Below are positions 1 through 10,288 of a stretch of DNA of 64,000 nt, piece by piece (the stretch's first letter is position 1; each line of letters opens with the position of its first letter). The stretch lies in contig CM060732.1 in NCBI GenBank assembly GCA_030704615.1, forward strand, positions 77,729,053 through 77,793,052. Reading direction: 5' to 3'. The DNA is from Takakia lepidozioides (lineage: Eukaryota; Streptophyta; Takakiopsida; Takakiales; Takakiaceae). Below the pieces are notes generated by a model. The model was not told the origin of the DNA, made no database searches, and worked only from the letters and a program-made list of their open reading frames with translations. Position numbers and translations under genes: made by a program.

Positions 1-1052
1 GTAACAACTCGGCTATGAGTCTTCGGAGACTGAGGGTTTCTCCATCCCATAAGTGGGACTTGTGATTGCAGACAGAACTGTCCATCAGATGATAGAGCCA
101 ACTGGGGATGAAGCATGGTTGGAGGTGGGAGCAAATGTTGATATGCCAGGAAAGGAAATGGCTGCCATCCAGGCAAGAGGTTTGAACATAGACTTCTTTC
201 TCAGTGGGGGAGGTAGCCCTGACCCTCCCATCCCAGCCATCACAAGGTGACCCCACAATTAGAAAGGTAGGCCACTGAAAGCAAGAGGAAGATTCAGAGC
301 TCACCTGAGAGGGGGAGGCGATCTCCATATCTGACAGAGTGAAAAATTGCTCCTCCCAGGGCTCTTCAGACTCGTCTCTTGGGTTTCGTTGATTGTAGAG
401 GATTTGTTCCACAATCAGCATACCTGCCTTGTAAATAGCCTTCAGAAAGGGTCTGTTACCTGCATCACCAAATTCATCTGGAATTTCCTTCCTAGTTAGC
501 CAGGTAAGAAAAGAGAAGGAAGCATCTTGAAGGCCCAGATCTGAAAGCCTGAATGTGGGAAGCAGCTGAACGAAGAATTTTCCGGAGGAACACCTATGCA
601 AAAAAGAGCCAAAATAAATAGGTGTGGACGGAGAGATAGTGAGATGAGGAAGAAGAGAGATGAAGATACTTTGGACCTTGGCAAAAATAACTTCTATCTC
701 TTTGCCAGGGGAAAGAGAGAGGAGGTCCTCTGGAAAAAACTAGGAGCCTGCAAAGGTGTCACCTCCAGTGGCCAACATGGCAGTGGCTCCTTCAGGGAAC
801 CATACACAATTGGAATGACATGAACAGCCACCAGCAGAGGCCCATCTGGCCTGAAGTCATCAGGGATCCCCAACCTCATAAAGGATTTGAGCCTGCAGCA
901 AAAGGCTCCCAGGTTATCCTCCTCCCCATCAGCTAGCTTGAAAAGGACAGCTTCCGCTCTGGATCTCGCAATGAGGTTAAGTGGAGAAGCCAACACATCT
1001 CGGGGACTGAGAATGCGCGAGGTAGAAGGTGTAGATAATACTAATTGAGCCA
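1..1052 (-). CDS. Unidentified host gene, partial, three exons
   Basis: On the minus strand three open segments join in phase. Exon 801-1052 follows a TAG acceptor at 1053-1055 and ends at a GT donor (799-800) in phase 1. Exon 305-729 follows a pyrimidine-rich ttttttccag acceptor, so the intron is 71 bp. It ends in phase 0 at a GTGAGC donor (299-304). Exon 1-101 follows a ccccag acceptor and stays open to the window edge. The joined stretch is about 259 residues with natural composition. It includes a hydrophobic segment (PLLVAVHVIPIVYEDLL) and a helix-like segment (AIYKAGMLIVEQIL), and shows no stop. I do not recognise the family. Upstream exons must lie above 1052, possibly in the GC-richer stretch 1700-2260, which would make it divergent from the plus-strand gene at 2290. 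The splice joins are inferred and the reading frames are directly visible. Confidence 0.5.
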
Positions 1053-2289
1053 CTATGAAAAAGATCTTACTCTATCAACACAATATATAATTATAATAGA
1101 AGACCATGACATCTTAGAAAAGATTCCACAAGATGAATGATTGAGCGTAATCATATAAGTCTGCATATACAGTTAATTATAAGGGTTGATTTAGATCCAA
1201 ATAAAAATAGCATAATCTTTATCATATTACTATAATCCGACATATTCAAGACTGTATCACATTAGGGCACGACGATTATATGTAAATATGACTATGGACT
1301 CGTATCTTCAACAAAAAGAAAAAAGAAATGCTTATACTTTTTGTGCAGTGATTTTTTTCTTAAATTTGAAAAATAGCACGAGTGGCTACAAGAAATAGCT
1401 ATATATTCTGTTCATCCATTGAAAATTTGGATAGAATCATCCTCCTATGTACTTTCATCCATTTATATCATCCACATTTGGCAAATTCATCCATTATTAT
1501 TTTTTTCCTTGTAGAAGTTTGGCGATTTCATCCATGAAAAAATTGGGAATTTACGACAAAATATTCCATTTTAATGTTTTGAGGTCGCCATTTGGCGATT
1601 TTTCGCCAAAAAAAAAACCTTTTGAAGGTAGGATGCACTCTGGTGTTGATGATATCATCAAGTGCATAGCTTGTAGCATGAGCTCTAGCTTGCGATCTTA
1701 GTTATATGTTGGGGAGGGTGCAAGCAAGGGAGGTCTATCGGTCATGAGATGTGCGGGGTCGGGACGGTACGAGTGATGCTGAGTACACAAAAGGACGGTT
1801 GCGAGACACAAATAGTAAAGAAAGGAGCCAAAACTGGGCTCGTGACGGCGAGGGCCACGTCTGCTCAATTGTCTCATGTACGGGGGTCTTCAAGGAAGGC
1901 AGCATCTGCTTGGGCAGCACAAGGTATCCACGAGATATCCACTGGGCATCCGCGCCCAGGGCGGCTGATTGGATCTTCCGCTACCCTGCATAAGCCCCAG
2001 GCCTTGGAGAACTTGCGATCTCATGGGTTCAGTGAAGCCGAGTGATTTAGTACAGTGGGTTAGAGGCATCTTCCTCGGCTGGTGAGGTATGGTGTGGGGT
2101 TGGTTTGATCAAAGTCTATGGGACGAGGTTTGCAGATTGCAGTCTGAGCAACATGCCAGCAAAGCGCCTCAAGGGAAAGAATTCAGCCCTAGGGCAGAAA
2201 GGTTGGATGACGCTGGAGATGAAGAGAAGCGAGGTTAGAGAAGATCGATGATGCCGAGGTAGCGCATAGGGCCGTTGAGGAGGAGATTA
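1053..2289. other. Intergenic or 5' flank between two divergent gene models
   Basis: 1053-1690 is AT-rich, with a short inverted repeat near 1590-1612 (TTGGCGA / TCGCCAA) and no convincing coding. 1700-2260 is GC-richer and carries short overlapping open frames on both strands. I read it as 5' UTR, first-exon or promoter DNA of the neighbouring genes, but no start site can be fixed. Confidence 0.3.
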
Positions 2290-5200
2290 ATGGGTGATTC
2301 GGTAGATGATGGGGAAGACTGTAAACCAGCCAGGCTAGCAGGTAAAGAAGAGGTTGCAGAGGATGTTGTAATTCAAAAAGGGGCTGAAGAGGATGAAGCC
2401 GTCAATATAGATGTCTTCAGGTTAGACACGAGTATTGCGAGAGTAGGGAATGCTGGCATTGAGCAGGGGATTCGAAGTGAGGAAGATCATGGAGAGGACC
2501 GAAAATCAACGGTGCTTCCAGTTCGCGCAGAAGAAGCTTTAAATTATTTTGCAGGGAAAGGAACTCCTCAGGCGGATGGATCCGTGGATATCTTTGGGCA
2601 CGACAAGGATAGGAGGATGGAGAAGGGGGAGAAGGAGGATGGCCCGGCTGAAAGTAGGAGAATTCTCTCTCAAAGTGGTGGCGGATGCGTAGGGAGGGAT
2701 GAGGGAGAGCTGGGCCAGTTGAATGGAAGCCAAAGTGGACGGAAGGATGAATTTGGAGGGACAACGTGCTCTACAAGTATAGTAGACTCTGCTGCAAGCA
2801 GCTGGAAAGAGGTTGATTTGATCGATTGGGGAGACGACTCCCCACGCCTTTCAGATGTTAAGGGAGGGATGGAAATTCTTGTTGCAGCCCCAGGGATTGA
2901 AGGAGCTCCACACAGACAATTAGAATTAGATTTGCTGGATATGGAGATGCACACCCCAGAGAGTGGTGTGGTAGAGAGAGCCGGTAAGAAGGGGATCCCA
3001 GTTGCAGAAAAAAGTGATGCATACGGTGGGGAGAGGGTGGGCGGGGAAGAGTGTGAGACCATGGAGGGGAACCCAGTTGCAGAAGAAGACAGTAAAATAT
3101 GCAGTGTGGAGAAAGAGAGCGGTGGGCGAGAGAGGAAAAATGACGAGGGTAACCCAGTGGAAGAAAGTGATGCATGCAATGTGGAGAAGCAAGAGATAGA
3201 GAAATCAACGTCATCTCCACGTAGCTGGGCTTTCAGTAAGATCATGGGGAGGAGTAAGACAATTGGCTCTGCTATGGTAAGTTCCCTTCCTATGTGAGGG
3301 TGTCCTGCTTTCTTTGACTGAAAACGCCTGTTGTCTGCCTTATGTCCAGGGAAGTCTCTGTGAGCTGAGGACCCTAGTGGTTCTTAATCAGGCAGTTTGC
3401 TTGTTAACCCCACTGTAGCACATGACATTACTGACATTGAAAGTTGGAAGGGCTTTGGTGCTCAAAATTGTTTTGTCCTGCAGCATTGAGAAAGTGTGGA
3501 GTCTTTTAAGGGCAGTGGCCAGTTATGAGATCTGCATGCTGGGAACCAGCTACTAGATGGTTTGATTAGTCTTTGGCTCCTATACCCAAGTCTGACAAAA
3601 AATTTGGATGTGAGTATTCCTATGGCAATGAGCCTCCACCAGAGTTCTCTGTTCAGACATAGCTCAGGTCCCAGCAGGTATGCTCACACTCCGGTATTGG
3701 GACTTACCTTGGTATAAACAACTAGTTCAGGATTTTCCAATATCCTCTAGAAAGCCCTTCGCACAAGCATCAATCTGCTCTGTGTGAGGAGCGCAAAAGT
3801 CAGATCCCAACAGGGCCAGGGCTTTAGGTTCAGCCTCAAGATTTTGGAAGTTGGTGAACAGAGGTGCCGGGACAATGTTCTCGATCGTCCCTACAACCAT
3901 ATTGGCACACACACCTGTAACCAAAGGACTCAATCCAAACCATGGGCTTTACTCAAATTTGCAGCTTGCATGGGATTCGGGGACATGCATGTGCGATGTT
4001 AGACTTGAGTCTTGTAATTCAGAAACAAGCTACTAACATAATGCAGGCTTCTTCTTTGCTTGGGGGGCAGAAGAATCACATTATAGGCTTATTCCGGTAT
4101 CAGACATGTCCCGATAAAGGGTGATAGCTGTGGAGTCTCGAAAGACAATTTGAAATCCCCAATGTTCCTCTGGCGACTGCACTGCGATAGCCTTTCAAGA
4201 GCATACTAGATTCCCACTCTTAAGGAAAACTCCAAGCATTGATCTAGTGTCTAATTCATTCTCTGCTTGTCCCTTCCCCATGTGACTCTGGTACTGTGAA
4301 ACAGGAAAGCAATGAAAGTTTGGACACTCTTGTGCATTCTCTTCAGAACCTTGAGCCATTTCCAGTTCTAGCATGAGAATTGGCATCATTGACCACAGCC
4401 TGCAGAAACTTGCATAATGCCAATGCTAATAGTTACATCGCAGGTAGTACCTTTTTCTACCCTTGTGAAATAAGTATGACTCCAGCAGGCTCACCAAGAT
4501 TGTCCAGCTTTGCATTGAAAGATCTTACATGTATCACAACGCATAAAAGAGAAATGGGAAGGGCCCCAAGGAGAGACCACCATGGATTGCGGTCGTTGAT
4601 ATTAGGGTGGAAGACATGTGGCCAGGCGTGAATAAAATCTGCAGTGACTGACATATACCTGCCACCATTGTGAGCGGTCTTTGGTCCTGGGACTGCACCT
4701 CAACTCTCCAGAGGAAGTCCAGTAATAGTCGTCTTTTACTGCCATGTATCTCCACAGAGAGGATACAACACTGTGCAAGTGCTTCTTGGCCAATGCCTCC
4801 GAACACCAGCTGGCTTTCCTGTCCCATGGTGAAAGTATTTGACACCAAAGTTTTTGGAGTGAACACTAAGAAAGGGATATGCCAATCTGCAAGTATGTCT
4901 GTTATGTGGAGGGATTTCCTTCAAGGGAGGGCATGGCTTTGAAGATTGTGTCTGGATATCTTTTGCAGAGTCCAGGTTCGTTTGCACACAAGCCACTGCT
5001 GGGGAAGAAACTTGACAAGGACAGCAGTCAACACAACTCCAAGAAGGGTGCCAAGAAAGCAAAGCAAGAAGTACATGTCAACCTGCAACTTCATGTCAAA
5101 ATGATGCTATGAATTGATTGATGTCTGTTTGTGGGATGAACACCACGGTCTCCTCAGGAGCTTATGGCTGAGTACTAACATCCTATTTACCCCATTGACC

Positions 5201-8200
5201 ACTCATGTTAATCTTCCCCTTCAGGGAGGGATAAGAAAAAAGAGTACACTAAGTAATTGTAAGGGCAAAGGCAGTATGATAGTATGGTTGGTTCAGTTTT
5301 TTGCATGAAAACCCAAGGGGATATCTGGACTACTTATTTGCTTGCAGTTATACTCCTTGATCCCAGGGTTGATTGAGCTATGTGGTAATGACAGATCCTT
5401 GAAACAGACTTCCTCTTTCCAGAATTTCATACTGAGGTCAAAGAGAAGGATTTTATCAAGTTGGCTACAAAAGGAGGTGCACATTCTGTTGGTGTTAAAT
5501 ATTTGTTATGTGCTCATATTATATGCGGCAAGAGTTCTTGGAGGTTTTGTGGTGAGAAATGTGGTGGACAATGTAGATTGTTGCTGGCCCTTTTGGTTTT
5601 TCTTGTATTGGTATCTCCTTGGACCCCTTGCTGTTACAAAAAGCTCTTTTGGATGTATACCATGTATATATAATTATTTGCTGGATATATGTGAATTAAT
5701 GTGGTGAGTGCTCTTAATTGCTGATTATGTGGAATTATTTTGTGGGGGTGGACGCTTTTGCTGTTGCTGCAATTTCTCGGGATCAGTTCTGAAGCTCTTG
5801 ACTGTGGTGAGGACTACAGTTTTTTCCCTTAGTTTCATGTGCACAGGGTGTAGGTTTGTAAGTCACCAAAGTGGTTAAAGAGAGGGACATTTCCTTTTGG
5901 AAGATGGAAGGGATATTTTCTCAGGCTCTGGTAGCTTGTTAGAAGCAAGGTTTGTTACTTGTTTAGACATAGATCAATCTTACAGCTTATATTATGTTTG
6001 CTTTATACTCATCATGTGAACCCACCCATTGCATGAAGTTACTGTAGACAACAATTCTGCTAATATTCCGTGAACAAACCTATGAGTTTGCTCAACGGTA
6101 TTTAGAAAAATCTCGGCTATTTCAATCACAAGGGCCTGACAGACAGATCTATTCCTATCTTCGAGGCATTATGAAGGCGGCGTTGATCCAAGGAGTGGTG
6201 GGAAGAATGTAGGGCTTGTCGGTATCTTAATTTTGGATAGAATTGCCAGTTTCTCTGAAGATTTCACAGTTTTTTACTACAAAGTTTTCTGTTGTTATTT
6301 TGAAAGCGTCTTGCGTTTGCGCGCTTTTGTGCAGGTGGGCAAATCTCAGAAAACACAAGCTAGGGTGGACAGTCGGGAGGCCAAAGGTGAGATATCGAAC
6401 TGAGGGGAGACCTTGCCCTCCGACATTCTGTAGCCTTATGAAGAGATCCAGCCCAGTAGCTTTGGTTGGTCCCACATTGTCACCATGGAACTTGGGTGTG
6501 TTGTGCATAGAGCATAATCAAGAGAACAAAGAGAGAAATGTGTTGTCCATAGAAGGTGGGACATATTAGAACTACAAGTGAGATTTTAGCAGACTGAATA
6601 TTTTTTGCTCAGCTTCACCATAGCATCCTCTATGTCAGGTGGTCCTGTGCTGTCACGGCACTATGATGTAACAATGGCCAGAGAACTCATTGAGTGTTGC
6701 CTAGGTGCTGTGGTGCTGACAATCGCTCCGCGCACTCAGAGCAGCATCTGACAAGGCTCAATGGGTTGAGCAAGCAGTTCAGCTAGCACTGACCTGCAAT
6801 CACCAGGGGACCCAAAATTTCAAAGAAAGTAAAGCATTAGACAAGGTAAAATAATCACTAATTGCCCCTGATTGCACCCAATCTCACACGAATCGATGAT
6901 TTCAATCTGGTCATTTTGGTTATCAGTACAACCCTGATTCCTTGATGTGATGGTTGCAAATGAAGTTTCCCGAGTCGGTCTAGACACACGAACACACACA
7001 CACAGGGGATTCTAAGTAGAGCTAGAACACAGGTTGAGAAAGAGCTGGACCAAGAATGACAGTTGATGGAGTTGGAGATTACTGTGAATGAGGTTCTATA
7101 GAAGGGTGGCTATGTTCGATTACTAGTGGGTCACTAGTCTGTCACCTGGTGTGGCTTGCTCATAGAAGTTGGAGGCTTTGTCTGTTACTTTAGGACCTAG
7201 CTTACAAGGTAATCCTCTAGCTATACTTCACCGAGTTGTATGATTAATGTTAATCTACAGAGTTGAGTGGATGAAGATGGTGTTCAAAATTGACAAGCAT
7301 GAGCTAATTAATTTAAGGTTTTGTTGGGTGTTGCAGCAGCTTTGAAGAAGAGCAAGGCTGCCTTCTTGTCCAACTTGATGGGTCCTTCTAATAACGCTGT
7401 TGGACTGGAGGCCATAAACACAGCTCCGCGTTATATCCATCCATCCATTGCAACAGCCCCACGGTCTCCAGATTGCTTACAACCATTGACTGAGCAGGAC
7501 TTCCATATCAAATCTCATGTGAGTGCCTAGGACATTCCAACTTCTCTGTCTTGTGGATTGGAAAAATCTTCTCTTCTGGGAACACACTAGGTCACTGGTT
7601 TTGATGAGGTGGTGTTTCAACGAGGATGGACTAAGTGTGGCCTCTCTCTGTGTGCAGCAACCGGATTTAGGGCCTGGTGGGTCAGTTGCGCAAGATGAGT
7701 TTATGCGTGGAAGATCAAGGCTCAGCCATAGGGATGAGGTATGCACTCATTTTCATCATATGACAGCGATAAGTGGACCAGAATTATGATTCTCACCTAG
7801 ATTTCAGGAGGGGCACACTATATTGGAGAGCTCATCAGGTGGCAGGTATATTGTAGTTGATGGGCATTTGAGGTAAAGTGCTGGGTGTGAAATTGTTTGC
7901 AATAAGCCTTCAATGCAAACTTGTAGTCCTAAGGAAAATTCGTATGCTGGTTGAAGGACATCATTGAGCATATTTCAGCCAGGAACTCAATGAAGTATCT
8001 TCCTGAAAATGATGACATGATTGGCCTGTTAAGAGTGGCAGAGCCTTTGTCACCAGGTCCTCTTTTGAAGTTACGTCTTCAGACCCAGAGTGCACATGCT
8101 GCAATATCAAAGTGCATCGTAGGAAAGCACCACACAGTTTGCATCCAGATAATAACCATTGTCAGAATCTGATCACAACAAAATTTGTCTTCAAGAATCG

Positions 8201-8368
8201 CTTGGAGCTTACATGATGACATGAGTGATGACAGGGATAGGTCTGTGGGTCTTGCAGGAGGAGGAGGAAATGGGGGGGATGGAGCCGACTCAAATGTTCA
8301 GTAATCCAACAGTTTATGATGATGATGCAAGTGATTTTGACGATGACGATGATAGTGATGATGACTGA
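2290..8368 (+). CDS. Unidentified seven-exon gene with acidic C-terminal tail
   Basis: Exons 2290-3276, 6335-6386, 7337-7518, 7658-7738, 7808-7838, 7979-8118 and 8258-8368 join in consistent phases (0,1,0,0,1,0), every one with GT donor and AG acceptor. They give about 527 residues. Exon 1 (329 codons) is hydrophilic and charged, rich in Glu, Gly and Ser. It contains an acidic DLIDWGDDSP stretch and near-repeats of GNPVAEE / GNPVEES. Exon 2 is basic (KSQKTQARVDSREAK). The last exon ends in an almost pure Asp tail (ASDFDDDDDSDDD). No membrane segment, signal peptide or enzyme motif is visible, so it looks like a cytosolic or nuclear adaptor-like protein. The first ATG in the open frame (2290) was taken as start; an upstream exon is possible because the frame is open from 2263. 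Intron 1 is 3.1 kb and holds a LINE fragment. Exon 5 is a 31-bp micro-exon. The family is not recognised. Confidence 0.6.
3705..3895 (-). mobile_element. LINE 3'-end fragment inside intron 1
   Basis: Read on the minus strand this matches the C-terminal coding end of the LINE at 44997-47889, including LFTNFQNLEAEPKALALLGS and the following QIDAC.KGFLEDI block. It is a short, 5'-truncated copy lying opposite to the host gene. Edges are approximate. Confidence 0.7.
4140..5095 (-). other. Cluster of minus-strand open segments in intron 1, unresolved
   Basis: Several minus-strand stretches look protein-like in different frames. At about 5092 an ATG opens a hydrophobic stretch (MYFLLCFLGTLLGVVLTAVLV). 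A segment near 4866-4740 contains MGQESQLVFGGIGQEAL. A segment near 4690-4530 contains PNINDRNPWW and ends at a GTAAG donor. A further exon-like piece lies near 4404-4330. They could be exons of a small gene nested in the intron, or a decayed gene. Frames change without clean phase-matched introns, and two of the implied introns would be only about 47-56 bp. The plus strand also shows a Lys-rich frame at 4966-5112, which I take to be the antisense shadow. No family is recognised. Confidence 0.25.
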
Positions 8369-9053
8369 ACATGAAATATCAGGGGTATTTAGGCCTTTGT
8401 AGTGATAGAGAAATGTGTTCATACTCTGGTGAGTCTTTACAATTGCAAGCTCATTGGTACAGTGGTGACATCTGTAACAAGGGGCAAGATTAGTCAGTTA
8501 CATTGGCGAAACCTTTAGACGGGGGACCTGGAGTTTGGTTTCGAGGCATAAGGGGCTGCAGTGTGTCCAGGAATTGACCAATTCCACTGTGGGCAGAGCA
8601 ATCTACCGAGGTTTAACATCCTGAGCAGTGGTCAGGGGCATGTTCCAGGGCATGTTCCAGGCATTCCATGTAGGGGTGTTGGCATTTAAAACACGTTGTA
8701 AAATTTGAACAGAATGTATTTTGCAAACTCACTCTTCGTGATTCCTACTCCATGCATTAGAGATCAAATCCTTGGCAGTTATTACCCCAAGTTACTGACG
8801 ATGTGTGAAAATCTGGAGGTCCTTGCATAAAACAGGAATTCCTTCTTCAGGACTTTTGTGGCAGAAACAGGGGTAGCCAACTTACTGTACAAGTAGCATT
8901 CCAGAAGCAACTTTGGTTTCAGGATTCCATCTGGAACTATCTGCAAGACCTTGGAAGAGCCACAACATGCAGCAAGTAATTATCACACTATGATCATGAC
9001 AAAATGAAATGCTTTGGTGCTCTAACATGGACGCATGCTGAACGTATCTTACA
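8369..9053. other. 3' flank, no gene seen
   Basis: This is probably the 3' UTR and downstream DNA of the 2290-8368 gene. It includes a short tandem duplication of GCATGTTCCAGG near 8638-8660. No coding is supported. Confidence 0.4.
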
Positions 9054-9275
9054 AAAGCATAGCCAAATCATTGGCTCTGCGCATTCAACCCCTGCTCCCA
9101 TCTCTTATTCCTACTGGTCAGGCAGGCTTCATTAAGGGCAGATACATCTTGGACAATGTCCTTTTGGCCCAGGAAGCACCTATCTACGCAAAGAACACTT
9201 AACCAAGCGTTAGCTCTATGGCTTCTTGACTTTGAGAAAGCATTTGATACAATGTCCAGGAATGTCGTGTGTTGC
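9054..9275 (+). pseudogene. LINE reverse transcriptase fragment
   Basis: The plus-strand frame reads through RT palm and finger motifs typical of plant L1-like LINEs: SLIPTGQAGFIKGRYILDN, VLLAQEA, then after a stop and frame change LALWL and DFEKAFDTM, which carries the first catalytic Asp region. Only about 70 residues remain, with in-frame stops, so it is a dead scrap. It differs from the LINE in the WAV3-like introns, whose equivalent block reads GQAGFRRNRGCVDHIFTL, so at least two LINE families are present. Confidence 0.75.
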
Positions 9276-10090
9276 ATCATGCATCATGCATTGATAGAGT
9301 GTCCAGAGCTGTTATGAAGTGCAAGGGCAGCAAAATGAGGAGCAACTGTACTTCCTGCTCACTAATGTGACATTGTATTGCGATGTTTGAGAGTGAATGT
9401 GACGCAGTTGTTGTTGAATCTATTTACATCTCACACTCGCTGTGAGCCCACAGTCGCCCCCCTGCAATTTTTCTGTTGGAAGAGCCCATGAAGACAGACC
9501 TGGTTATTAGGTGCAGCATCGCAACGGAACAAAAGGAACACCTTCTCCAGATTTTATGCCAAGCTGTGCAGAGCAGGACCTCTAGGATGGAAGAAGGGAA
9601 ATGAAATGAAATGAAATGAGATGGTACTTTAAGAGAGAGAAGAGTGTCAAAACAAAACCCAACTCCTGCGTGGGAAAATCCCACTTGTGTACAAAATGAG
9701 GTGGTTACTAACATAAGGGTGCAGCCAGGCCGATAGCAACAAACCAGAAGGAGAATGAGTTATCTTTTGAGAAAGCCATATATGGCAACCATGGAGTATT
9801 TTTAGCTTTTCCGAGAAAAGATGTCCGTGCATCAAACGCTTCACAAAAACAGTCACTCTACCTGTACAGGTAAGTACTATATAAACTCAAAGTTTACTTT
9901 ACAACTGAGTAGCAGGAGTCTAGCAGGAGTCGGATTGTAGTTGCGTACATTGATTGCCTCTGGACAAATTACCACCAGTATGTGAGCTCGAGGGGTAGGG
10001 GATGTCTTGACTTCGTTGGCTCACATACAGGTGGTAATTCTCCAGACGCAACAGATTGCGGGATGATATAGAAGTTGAGTAATTAATAAC
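9276..10090. other. No gene supported
   Basis: Mixed-composition DNA with only short frames. A short direct repeat (AAATG)n sits near 9600-9618. I see no coding or structural feature I can defend. Confidence 0.3.
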
Positions 10091-10288
10091 ATGGGTAGGG
10101 TGCAGTTGCCAATGAAGATCATAGAGCAGCCTACTAGCAGGAAGGCTACCTCGAAGAAGCAATATTTCTCCTCTCTTGAATCAGCTCGGCCCCAGTTACG
10201 TACTCCGGGTGGATTTTCAACGGTTTTGAGACATGTGCTGCACGTCGCCCGCAACCGGCATACCAAGAGTGATCCTAAACGAGAGTAA
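10091..10288 (+). pseudogene. Short ORF starting with a MADS-box-like N-terminus
   Basis: A 65-codon ATG-to-stop frame begins MGRVQLPMKIIEQPTSRKAT. This lines up with the invariant start of plant MADS domains (MGR.KL.IK.IEN.T.RQ.TF) over about 24 residues, including the MGRV start and the spacing of the K, IE, T, R and T positions. The similarity then stops abruptly. The expected KR-rich helix end and the hydrophobic core of the MADS domain are absent in all three frames, and the frame ends after a basic tail. I infer a truncated MADS-box exon remnant. A chance match is possible because only about half of 24 positions agree. There is no adjacent K-box or second exon that I can see. Confidence 0.3.

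Noticed and set aside
4966-5112. Plus-strand Lys-rich frame (KKLDKDSSQHNSKKGAKKAKQ) after a good acceptor-like site
   Set aside because: It does not join the flanking exons of the plus-strand gene, and its complement is a hydrophobic frame, so it may be an antisense shadow. Kept only as part of the unresolved intron region.
5342-5707. Open frame in intron 1 with LATKGGAHSVG and YLLCAHIICGK, briefly considered a PARP-like exon
   Set aside because: Only a weak resemblance, no catalytic motif, and no phase-consistent splice partners.
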